In this document: positions 1 through 10,023 of the stretch, in pieces
How the letters are laid out: every line of letters begins with the position of its first letter
Numbering within the stretch: the stretch's first letter is position 1
Assembly (NCBI GenBank): GCA_025738555.1
Contig: JAOVFP010000019.1
Coordinates: forward strand, 2,108,001-2,172,000
Source of the DNA: Cyathus striatus
Lineage: Eukaryota; Basidiomycota; Agaricomycetes; Agaricales; Nidulariaceae
Reading direction: 5' to 3'
DNA length: 64,000 bases
Translations under genes and position numbers: made by a program
Notes under the pieces: model-generated
What the model was told of the DNA's origin: nothing
Seen by the model: the letters and a program-made list of their open reading frames with translations, nothing else
Databases searched by the model: none

Positions 1-634
1 TAGTAGCCAATTGCCCAAATATATTGTCATTGTGTCACATCCCTTAGTTCGTATCATGCAGATACTTTGACTGGCAGTGCGGGACTCAACCCCAGCCCTT
101 GGACTCTTCCCTTGATAGTGTACTCGAGTAGAATACTTTAGTTGGTGGCTCGGGACTCACCCTAACTCTTGGACTCTTGGGCTTGATTCGCTAACTGTAT
201 TACTAGTACTAAATGTCTATTATATTCGAAAAATAGCCCTCTTATTTTACTAGGCATATCACTAGTGATGATACTCTTAATTTTATTGACGTCTTGACTA
301 GTATATCTTTCATTCTCTGGATTACTTATAGCATGATTAACGCCCAGGCAGAATATAAGTATATCGCTTCTTTATTGATGTTAATCATCATTCTCTACAT
401 CATGCTCTTAGATACCACCCAATATGTCTCGTAAGTTCCCACATAATTTTAAACAATTATGTTGTTGTGAACCCTGATTCACAGATGTAGATGTTGGTAA
501 CACTGCTGTTCCGCCTAGACAGCTTAGAAATAACAACACTGAAGAGGTGCCGGTTCGGGATGCCCTTGCTCCAAGGCCTGTCAATCAAATGTAATCAAGT
601 TCAATGCTACACTTTGCTATAACAGCTTATTGAT

Positions 635-2277
635 ATGAGCAGAATGATAAGCATGCTAGGTGGATCAAGTGGATTCACTATCAGTGGTGGACAATTTTAC
701 AATGTGGCCAGTGACCTATATCATCAGGTTCCGCTTTCAATTGATAATACACCATCTAATTCCAAGGTTCATAAGGTAAGTACTTTTCACTTCCACACTT
801 ATGCTTGTACCAATGTAGAAAGCATGATTCTGTATCAACACCGGCACCTAATACTCAAGCCAGAGAAGAGAAAGATCATGAATTATACGCTCGTCTCCTG
901 TGGTTAAAAGGACATGGATTCCCACTGTGGTATCCAAGCACAGATTATAGTCAGAGTGGAACCAGAATAGGAGACATTGGCATTATAAACTCTAGCAGTC
1001 ACTTTGACTTCTTATTTAACATCTATCTTGCAGCCAACTATCCTATAAATTCAAATGGCATTCCGCAAGGGTTTAAGCCATTGCCTCTGTCGGATCATGT
1101 GGATATTAACTCGGAAATGGAGCATAACCCTGGTACATTCTTGGTGAGTAGGGATATGCATGGTAATGGCACTGGAACTGAAACATTGCCTCCATAAGTA
1201 AACTAATTTTTATGGTTGAGTAACTGAAAAATTTAGTATATACAGATTGGGGGTGCCAAGTGATTATAACTTCAAATGTACAGGCCATGAAGGTTCATAC
1301 CGAGAGGACCTTCGCGCCTTGGGCATTTTCAGAGACTATGCCGGTCAAAATGGGAAAAGTTGGTATCGTTATGCAAACAGTGTTAGATACAGAGAAGCAG
1401 TAAACAGATCGTTGCATCTGGTCACTGGATGCCACAAGAGCACAGCCTGGGCATTAGGTGCATTCGCACATAACAGTTCATCCAGCCCCACATCTTTCGA
1501 CCTTAGACTTCATGCAACTACTATGCATCTTAATACCAGCACTTACAGCTCTAATTGGACACAATCTGGGCCTGCACATGTCAGATACGGACCATTTCCA
1601 GTGAGTGATGTGCCAAATCAAACACTCTTTATTCGCACATTTTGTATTGAACTAAATCACTCAAAATGGTCCAAAATTCTTGCAAGAAAGCCCAGAGTAA
1701 CTGTGAGACAAAACGTGAGCTTGAAGGCTTGCGAAATTTTTGAGAAAGCGTATGATAGCACAGTGCGTGTTACGCAGTTTAGGGGTAACGGAGTGAGTTT
1801 CTGTCCGTCACATGTTCCACAGTTACAGGTCTGAACCCGATATAATCCCTTTTCACTTTTTTGTCCACACAGTGCAGGAAAAGAGAAGATATCCTGAAGT
1901 TTATAAGCGCAAAGAAGACAACCATGGCTGCCACATTTAAAATTCCTTCCACTACACATCCTCTCAGCTTATAACCCAGTACCTGTTACAAAAAGTATGA
2001 CAGCTATATCGTCAATCACTAACCTCTACTAATGTATATTAAGGTACCCACTGCAAACCTTGCTATTACACATCATAATGACTGGAAGGTCTTGATGGAA
2101 GAGGTATACTTCTATACCCTAAAGATTGATCTGAACTTCATTCAATATCAATAGGGAGACATTTCACTACAAGATCCTAATGAGTTTTCACGCAGACTTG
2201 AGTTGTATTTTGACCTAGAAATAAATAGTGGTTCGTGTATGCCTCTTCTAAAACTTGTTCTGTACTTTGATATTTAG
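635..2277 (+). pseudogene. Conserved agaricomycete protein of unknown function, decayed
   Basis: The N-terminus contains GSSGFTISGGQFYNV, a signature common at the start of many agaricomycete proteins. Downstream exons carry GHGFPLWYP, GDIGIINSSSHFDFLFNI, PINSNGIPQGFKPL, SWYRYAN, LVTGCHKS and VPTANLAITHHNDW, the order seen in a widespread mushroom family of unknown function. Hand-read exons are 635-775, 823-about 1143, about 1246-1828, 1873-about 1994, 2044-2103 and 2155-2277, with introns of about 45-55 bp except the one near 1144-1245. Two faults are visible: no canonical donor joins exon 2 to exon 3 in frame, and near 1963-1971 a net one-base shift separates HPLS from ITQYLLQK, creating a TAA at 1972. 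The function is unknown. I recognise the family from recurring motifs, not from a search. Confidence 0.7.
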
Positions 2278-2401
2278 CAGAACTAAATGTTGTATCCTTA
2301 AGGCGAAATAACAGAATTAATATAATGTACACCCCAATGAAGAAGATTTAATGTATGTGACAATATTTTAACACCTAAACTTTTAATTAAAGTTTGTTAG
2401 T

Positions 2402-2629
2402 ATGCAAACTAGCAATTTATTCGTCCATCATGTTTTCAATTCGTCCAAATCTCAACCAGTATCCTATGAGAGTGCAATGCCGATCGAATTTCAGTGGCAA
2501 ACATATGAAGCAGAAATCGAAGACGACATTACTGAAGGAAGTGACGACGATTATACTGAAAGAAGCGATGAAAATGATGCTGAAGGTGGCGACAACTCTG
2601 ATTCAGATGAAAACAATCACTTTATCTAG
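2402..2629 (+). CDS. Small acidic ORF, hypothetical
   Basis: A 75-residue open frame begins at an ATG 124 bp downstream of the previous gene. Its second half is strongly acidic (many Asp/Glu, with SDDD and DSDEN runs), like the acidic tails of nuclear proteins. It could be a small gene, a 3' exon of the decayed upstream gene in another frame, or chance. I see no known domain and no clear promoter. A second frame also stays open over the same bases, which weakens the case. Confidence 0.25.
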   Translation: MQTSNLFVHHVFNSSKSQPVSYESAMPIEFQWQTYEAEIEDDITEGSDDDYTERSDENDAEGGDNSDSDENNHFI

Positions 2630-2645
2630 GAGTCTTCAAGATTAA

Positions 2646-3461
2646 TATTCAATGCTAGCTTTTATTACCGTTGATGTTGACGGTATAGCAATATGTATAT
2701 GATGCGCTTGGGATAACACGTCTGCAAGAATATTGGATACTTGCAGATATGTCAAGTGTAAATAATATATTAGAGAATATAAAAATTATGTCATTTGTTA
2801 TTCGCACGAGTCATAAGGCGCATGATTACACTTTGGTAGTGGTAATAAGGACAGATAGCGAGATTCTTGAAGATGGTGTGTAAGCGGCGGACTCGATCAA
2901 ATGCTTACAACACCAATTTCATCGCCAGATGAGTCTCATAATTCATTCATCTGTAAAGTTGTAAATTGCAGTCTGGTAGGTATAATGTGAGCGGATAGAA
3001 ACTTTGTTAGTATTACCAACCAACGAGTAGTTTTCGAGCACTTGCTTTTAATGGTAGTGAGCGTGGGAAAACTAAGGGCGCTCATTTGAAGACGCTTGTG
3101 TAGTGATGTGTCCCCATCCAATCCCTCACCTGTTTTTCACCGTCACGTAGCAGCCAACTTCATGCTCTATTCCACCACTTCCATCGATGGGGCGTCCGTT
3201 CGAATCATCCTCATGAATTGCATGCATGTAATGAACTCAAATAAATGAACACATATGGGACTCAAAAGTGTCGGACAAGGAGTTGTAGTTGAAGAATACT
3301 ACGAGATGCTGGTGGAGGACAGGTCTACTTGTTTGGTTTGCAACGGTCAGGCTGGTATAATTGGTGCATTATTAAAACTTAATCATTCTTCTAAGTTCCA
3401 GCCCCCCTCCTTCAGACTTCTCCCTACCTCTCCTAGACTAGGCCGAGTTGCATTCTCATCC
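2646..3461. other. Spacer with no recognised gene
   Basis: AT-rich sequence without a convincing gene. The open frame at 3255-3509 runs into the solo LTR and resembles nothing I know. Confidence 0.5.
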
Positions 3462-3466
3462 TGCAC

Positions 3467-4223
3467 TGTTATGGTTCACAAGAACTTTGACGTTGGTGTA
3501 TTCCTGTGAATACACGAATGTTTAGCGAAGCGGTTCAGTAATTGGAATGTACCCTGTATGGTTTAGTGTAGATTAAAATAGTGATGTGTTTGAATGCAAG
3601 AGTGTTTAGTATGTTCAGTAAGGGTTGAGTTCTCGAAGTGTGAGTTAGCCAAGCTGAATGTCAAGTATGTCACGGGCTACCCTTGATTGGACTATCCGTT
3701 GATATTCAGCAATTGACAATACTAACTATGTAGTATGTTTGTAGCGAGTAGATAGATATGGAATACTATATACTCTTTTTAGCAATGATATGAGACTTAG
3801 CATGAAGCCTTAAGTCAAGTGCCAGATTCTTACAGTTCACACTGAGTTAAAGGGTGGTAAAAAGGTTATCTTTTCCTATCTACACAGCGAGCTATTTATC
3901 TTGTAGTACTAATATATCTAGATTGTTCTTGTGTAGTCCTACGTATTCTACAGAGCTCGAGAGGGTACTGCTTCCAGGGCCTTCTCGGTCGACATAGCCA
4001 AGTTGGTTTATAGCCTTTTGTAGCAGGAGTAGCCTTTAGCTATGTAAACACTTACTTGCTAAGGTTACTTCTGTCGTTCTGAAGGTAAACCGAGATAGAA
4101 ATAAAATGAGTAGCTTCTACAGCTACGAGAGATTTGTAATGAATTTGTAAAATGAAATAGACAGAGATAGAATTTGTAGATGAAAAACCATAAGTGTACA
4201 AATGTAGCTAAGTATCCATAACA
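3467..4223. mobile_element. Solo LTR, copy 1, with 5-bp target duplication
   Basis: This 757-bp unit starts TGTTATGG and ends CCATAACA, so it has the TG...CA ends and the short terminal inversion (TGTTATG/CATAACA) of an LTR. It is flanked on both sides by TGCAC (3462-3466 and 4224-4228), a 5-bp target duplication typical of LTR retrotransposons. No internal coding region lies next to it, so it is a solo LTR left by recombination. A second copy in the same orientation lies at 29861-30633. Compared with that copy, most CpG sites here have become TpG or CpA. Confidence 0.93.
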
Positions 4224-4228
4224 TGCAC

Positions 4229-4816
4229 CTAAGTCACAGTCTGTCGCCTGTCTCCTTGAGCTGTGCTAAAATCTACTTCAAATTCTCTGCTTCAGTTGTG
4301 TACCCTTCCGTTGTCTTATCTAGGCACTCCTCGTATCCATTCCACCCCCACCCCCCTCCCCTTCTACATTTCGTCACCTATTGAACTCCAGAACTACAAC
4401 TATGCAGGCCCTCTTATCCACTGAGTTTAACATATAACATTAACCACCATGTCACGAAAGTCATATAAGCATTGCAATGTATTAAGGACTAATCATCAGT
4501 GCAATACAGTTATAATGTGCTACTCAAGATATCACAATAAAACTATAATGCAGTATAAAGTACACGACATAATACAATTCATATTACCACTCTCAGAAGG
4601 AATATAATGAATTTTAGTACATTCATAATACTATACATAGCTTATAACATATATATGTATGAGACCAAGTTAATTGGAAGACCTTGCACAGTTGACTACT
4701 ATTATGTCCTAATGCATTTGGACTTAGATCAAGTCGCTTATCTCCATAATCATCAATCTTGTTTATCATCACTTTCTCATCATCAACTATCTTTCCATTC
4801 CTCATACACTCGTCTA
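4229..4816. other. Spacer, with C-rich tract
   Basis: Non-coding AT-rich DNA with a short run of C near 4344-4362. The open frame starting at 4607 reads into the Plavaka transposase, but its first 70 codons look like upstream sequence rather than protein. Confidence 0.4.
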
Positions 4817-7128
4817 ATGCCTCAAACTCCAAGAAAGTGCTCAGATGAAGCAGATGATTCTATATGTCAATACTGCCACCGTCATTTTAAATCACAGGGC
4901 TTTCACAATCACCTCCGATTATGTGCACGGATACACAATCACACAGTGGCCATGGCGATAGGCTCCTAAAGTGATTCTGAAATGGATATAGACAATGCAG
5001 ATCATCATATTGGTGGCATGGATGATGGGGGTCTGGATTATGTTAAATAATGTCTTACCAAAATGTCTGAAACATTTATTTCTTGCACATATAGTTGCAT
5101 GTACTTCAGATCAAGAACCAATGAACATTGATGTAAGCAAAAAAAGCGAATCTGAACAGGAAGCAGTAGCTGGTAAGTGTTCCATTGTTCATATTCTACT
5201 ACCTATTGATTTGATTACACTGGATGAACCACAAGAATTCATTTTGACTGAATATCACCCATACAGTAGGAAGAAGTCTATTCAAACACCAATCAAGAAA
5301 TACACTGGAAGCAATGTTTTCACTATTGAGAGCAGTACAGATGAGCTTTGGGGAGATCTGAGGCCTTGGCATCCATTCCGCACAGCACAAGATCTTGAAT
5401 TTGCAGAGAAATGTACAAGGCAAAATTTTAGCAACAATACCAGTCAGGAGTGGTTAGACTATATGAAGAGTCTGGAACCCAAAAATTCAAACTTAACATT
5501 TTCTAATGTATCGGAGATGAACTGTTTCATCAAATTAGCATCTTCTCAGTTAGTCGGGGTAAGATCAGTTGTAATGTTGTCGACATAACATACTGAAATA
5601 GTGTCATCAGTTTGAAAGGGTGGAGTTCACTGTTCCGTGCAAGAAAGAAAATTACATGTATGAAGTCCTTCAAAGACCAATTTGGGAGTGGTAAAAGAAG
5701 TTATTACTGACCCATCTGTATCTCGAAATTTTACATGGTATGCGGAGCAAAGGTATCATATAGCTGGAGACAAAAACAATCGATTCTGGAAAGAGCCCTG
5801 GACTGCAGACAAATTTTGGAGACTACAGGAAAGTCTATCTATGATTTTAATAGATCATGCTCTTTATTTACCAGTTTGGTGTGGATTATCAGAGCGAGCT
5901 ACCAGAAACTGGTGTTCCAGTATGTTTACTACTTTGGAGTGATAAAGCAAAAGACTCAGACTTTGGAGGACAAAGAAGTTATCCAGTTATTGCTCAAATC
6001 TTAAATCTTCCCTCCAATATCCGTAACTCAAATGGATTTTCAGGTGGCCACATAATTGGCTGGCTTCCAATTGTATTTATATTATTTTTTATCCTCATGT
6101 GAAGTGAACTAAACCTTCCATTTAAAGGTCACTGATGATATTGGGAGATCAGGAAAGCATTCGTGGGCAAATCATCATTGTTCTGTTTGGCATGAAGCTA
6201 TGTTCCTCATTCTTGAATCACTTGCTCCACCGGCTACTACTGGGGAATGGTTTGAATGTGGTTATGAAATTGAGTGGCAGTTATTTCCATCCATATTGAT
6301 CTACTCCCTTGATTATGAAGAGCAGTACTTAACTTTATTTGCTTTGAGGCTTCATGATTTATTCATAGTTGCTTTACAGAACTATTGTCACATTAAACTG
6401 TGGTATAAATGGAGAGGCAGCATGCCTCACCTGTGAAGAGAAAACAGAAAACTTTTCAAGTCCCATAGTTGGTGGAAACCCCCGAACAACTACAGCTTAC
6501 ATTAATCTATGGAATAAATCATTGAAATTGAAAGCAGAAGAAAAAGAAAAGCTATACAAATCTCTTGGTCTTAATAATTACTAGAATTGCTATTGGAACT
6601 TACCACATACAGACATTTACAGCACTATGTCATATGATGTGCTTCATGCACTTGAGATAGGTGTTTGGAAACATTTGTGGAGGTACATTAAGCAGTACTT
6701 TGATGATGACCATGATGCATCATCACAAATTGAGAATCGGTAAGACTGCATATAATATAATGCTGCACATTGTATTAATAACCTATTTATTTGAAGTATC
6801 GCAAATTTACCACCATGGAGCAATTTGCAGTCCTTCTCTAATGTGTTCAATATTGACTTCGCAGATGGCAGCAAGTATTCTGACCTTCTGAGAGCAAGTT
6901 TTATTCACTTCTAGTTTAATCAATGTTTGATACACAACTGATACATCTACAATACTACAGGTTATCTTACATGGAATATCTCCTGAAATATCACAATCAA
7001 ATCAAGTTATCATTCAATGTGTTCGCTCCTTGGGTATTATTAATAATTATGCATGTTTGAGAATGCATACAGAGGATACAATATGTGAGGGTCGAGAAGA
7101 GATTAAACGACTCAGTGAATTGCTAAAG
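4817..7128 (+). pseudogene. Plavaka-type transposase, decayed and 3'-truncated
   Basis: The first exon (ATG at 4817) encodes a CxxCxxxF...H..LRxC zinc finger (ICQYCHRHFKSQGFHNHLRL). Then come an acidic stretch with two TAA stops, WGDLRPWHPF (about 5349), FWKEPWTADKFW, VCLLLWSDKAKDSDFGGQRS, YPVIAQILNLP and GGHIIGWLPI (about 6045), WNLPHTDIYSTMSYDVLHAL (about 6595) and PPWSNLQSFSNVFNIDFADG (about 6820). This motif order is that of Plavaka transposases, a CACTA-related fungal group. The reading frame changes several times without introns to explain it, for example near 5690, where a G seems lost from an expected EWVKE. Coding similarity stops at a splice-like junction at 7128 and unrelated sequence follows, so the C-terminus is missing. 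Confidence 0.82.
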
Positions 7129-7139
7129 GTAATTCAAGT

Positions 7140-7600
7140 TCTATCATATAAGACTCAAAGCAACAGAATAAGGACCTGGATCTGGCCTGGATAATCCTTG
7201 ATGGTTTCGGAATGTCTCAGGAGTCGGAGTCAGGACCCAGGTACAAAGCTGGCTGATTAATTGCGACAGTGATTCCAGAATGTGTGAGATCTGAACCATG
7301 CTGACTAACGGTCTTGTGAAAAAGATATAAAGCAAGGTGTAGCTCTCTCTTGCTTTCACATCCTCAGCTGGTCTTGATTGGAGCTCGAAGCCTATAGCGT
7401 ATGAAGTGAGGGGAGGGAGACATAGAGGTCAACGGTGCTGGTAAGTGACGTCAACTTCTACCATGTCACATGTCATCGCTGAAATTGAACCCGCTTTGTA
7501 CTTATGTAGTGATTATTATTTTTCATATGGTATACTACTATTACAAATGGAGGTGAGTGCTTCAAGTAATAGTCTTTAATGCATTAGTATAGTAGTATCT
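7140..7600. other. Unassigned sequence after the truncated Plavaka gene
   Basis: This segment replaces the expected 3' end of the Plavaka gene. It has no recognised coding potential. Its AGGACCTGG and GGACCCAG words resemble the GGACTCC minisatellite that follows. Confidence 0.35.
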
Positions 7601-7639
7601 AGCTCATAGTGAGGTCTTTATGCTCGCCCCCATTCCGTT

Positions 7640-7930
7640 TGGACTCCGGACGGACTCCATGGATTCCACGGACTATCCAGACAGACTTCAAGGATTTTCC
7701 GGATAGTCTGTGGAATCCAGCCGGACTCCAGCTGGACTCATTTTGGCTGCAAGTCCAGCCAATTTGTTCAAATCTGGTCCTGTTCCAGTCCACCTGGAGT
7801 CTGCCTGGAGTCCACCTGGAGTCCACCAGGAATTCTTTCATTAGCTGGAGTCCGGCAAGTTTAGCAGGAATTCCGGCGGACTAAATCTGTTCGGAACTCA
7901 CCTGGACTCTGGTTGGAACTAGGCGGACAT
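7640..7930. repeat. Degenerate GGACTCC minisatellite, array 1
   Basis: Imperfect repeats built on GGACTCCA, CCGGACT and CTGGAGTCC recur every 10-25 bp. The open frames on both strands (7599-7884) are products of the repeat. A related array lies at 15000-15190. Confidence 0.75.
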
Positions 7931-8001
7931 GGACTCTTCATTAGTCACTATTAGTATTACTAGCTTTTATTAGTATTAGCTACCTTTCATTTATTTCTAG
8001 T

Positions 8002-8095
8002 AAAAATATGCAACGAGTAGGAATCGAACCCAGATCAAACAGACAAGTCACATGGACAACACGAACATATGTGTTACCGATACACCAAAGGGTCA
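8002..8095 (-). repeat. tRNA-like SINE head with Pol III A and B boxes
   Basis: Read on the minus strand it has TGGTGTATCGG (A-box-like, 8087-8077), a D-arm stem GTGT/ACAC, and an exact B-box core GGTTCGATTC (8030-8021). TTTTT, a Pol III terminator, follows at 8006-8002. The acceptor stem does not pair, so I read this as a tRNA-derived SINE head or tRNA pseudogene rather than a working tRNA. Confidence 0.5.
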
Positions 8096-8149
8096 TATAT
8101 TTCGTAGAGACAATATGCTAGATAATCACCATATATTTCACTTACCTAA

Positions 8150-9760
8150 AACGGTATGTCATTTTTCCCACCTCGTTTTTTCTTTCTCTCCCACTTCAAC
8201 ATGTCAAGCTCACATCATCACCCTTCCCACATCGTCACCTTCTCACGTCATCACCTCACGCTCTCTCCCACGTCGTCGCCCCAAGCCCCCTTCACAAGTT
8301 GGCGCCTCAAGACTCTTTCACATGTCGTCGCCTTAGGACCCCTTTCCATGTCGTCGCCCCATGCCCACCTCCCATGTTGTCACCCAAATCGACTCAAGCA
8401 CAAGATTGATAGCACAGCAAGATCGATAACATAGGGTATAGGCACTGAGGTGTGAATGGTTGCACGTGGGTGGCCACATACAAAACTACAGGTATGTATT
8501 TCCCCCTCCTTTCTCCCTCTTCTCTTCTCACTACACGACAACAGGCGCTGTTTATAGGCATGCCTCTCATCGTCCCCCTCCCCTCCTTGTCCTCATCTTG
8601 CAAGTGACGAGGACGAGCGCTCTTTGCACTTCCACTGCCACCTCATCTGGCAAGTGATGAACGTGCATGCGTCCATGTGCACGTCCCCCTCCTCTCCGCC
8701 CCAAGTGTCCTCCGTCCCCCCGTCATTCTCCTCCACCTCATCTGGCTAATGACGAGTGTGCGTGTGTCCCCACGCACGTCCCTCTCCTCTTCACCTCATA
8801 CGTCCTCCGTCCTCCCATCGTCCTCTCCCCACATGTCCCCTTCCTCTTCCCCTCCCACGGCTCTCATCTCACAAATGACGAGCTTGCCATCCCCCCCCTA
8901 CTCTGCTGCCTCCTCGTCACTTGCGAGACGAGGAGGAGCTCTGCACTTTGTCTTGCAAATGATGAATGTGCGTTCCCCCTCCTCGTCTCGCAAATGACGA
9001 GGATGAGCATATCGTCCCCCCCCCTCGTCCCCCCTCCTCCTCCTCCTCGTCTTGCAAATGATGAGGACGAGCGCTCGTCCCCCCTCCTCCTCCTCCTCGT
9101 CTTGCAAGTGATGAGGACGAGCGCCTGTCCCCCCCTCATCCTCGTCCTCATCTCGCAAGTGACGAGGACGAACGCCCATCCCCCCCTTGTCCTTGTCCTT
9201 GTCCTTGTCTCGCAAGTGACGAGGACGAGTGCCCGTCCCCCCCTCATCCTCGTCCTTGTCCTCATCTCGCAAGTGACGTGGACGAGCACTCGTCCCCCCT
9301 CCTTTTCATCCCCCCTCCTCGTCCTCATCTTGCAAGTGACGTGGACGAGTGCTCGTCCCCCCTCCTTCTCGTCCCCTCCCTCCCTCCTCGTCCCCCCTCT
9401 TCCTCTTCCTCCTCGTCTCACAAGTGACGAGGACAAGCGTCCATCCCCCTCCCCTCCACGCCTCCGCCTCCGCCTTGTACGCATGTTCCCCTCCTCTTCA
9501 CCACTCCTTCCCCTCGTCTCGCAACTGATGAGTGCCAGTCCCCCCCTCCTCCCACACCTTGTCTTGCAAGTGATGAGGATGAGTGCGCCGTCCCCCCCTC
9601 CTCTGCTGTCTCCTCATCTAGCAAATGACAAGCGTGGTCCCACTGTCCTTTCCCCCTGCCTCCTCCCCCTCCTTGTTTCTGTCGTCTCTGTTGTCCCCTT
9701 TCCCCCCATATCACACTGTCCCTCCCCCCCTTTCTCCCTTTGTCTTCATGTGTGCTGTCA
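8150..9760. repeat. C/T-rich minisatellite with a hairpin in each unit
   Basis: A pyrimidine-rich region with a core array at about 8580-9640. The unit is roughly 45-60 bp and repeats CCTCRTC, TYGCAARTGA, YGAGGACGAG, then CCCCCC and CTCCTC tracts. Within each unit CCTCGTC pairs with GACGAGG around the loop TTGCAAGT. Composition differs sharply from the AT-rich neighbours. A 380-codon plus-strand frame and overlapping minus-strand frames here are repeat artefacts rich in Pro/Ser/Leu or Arg/Gly. Confidence 0.85.
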
Positions 9761-9864
9761 ACAGGCCGAAGTAGATGGAAGGCTGTGTCTCCTTAAAATA
9801 GTTAGATAGTAATGTTGTATAGCCAATGACATGTAATATATATTTAGTTATGTTCAATGTAGCC

Positions 9865-9872
9865 TATAAAAG
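9865..9872 (+). promoter_or_regulatory. TATA box
   Basis: TATAAAAG lies about 150 bp upstream of the ATG at 10024, a sensible place for a Pol II core promoter of the gene that follows. A T-rich stretch and C-rich leader (near 9950) follow. Confidence 0.5.
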
Positions 9873-10023
9873 GCTGTATATTTTTAATTTTTTGATCATG
9901 AGAAATTGCTGTGCATCATCAGACTTCTAAGATTTTGGTTTGCATCAACCCCCCCCTCCTTCTCAACCCTCAACCACCACCACTATCTTGCTATCTCAAA
10001 GCATTTTAACACTTCTACACACA

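Noticed and set aside
8667..9809. 380-codon plus-strand open frame and minus-strand frames up to 206 codons
   Set aside because: They are translations of the C/T-rich minisatellite; composition is almost only Pro, Ser, Leu, Arg and Thr with repeat periodicity.
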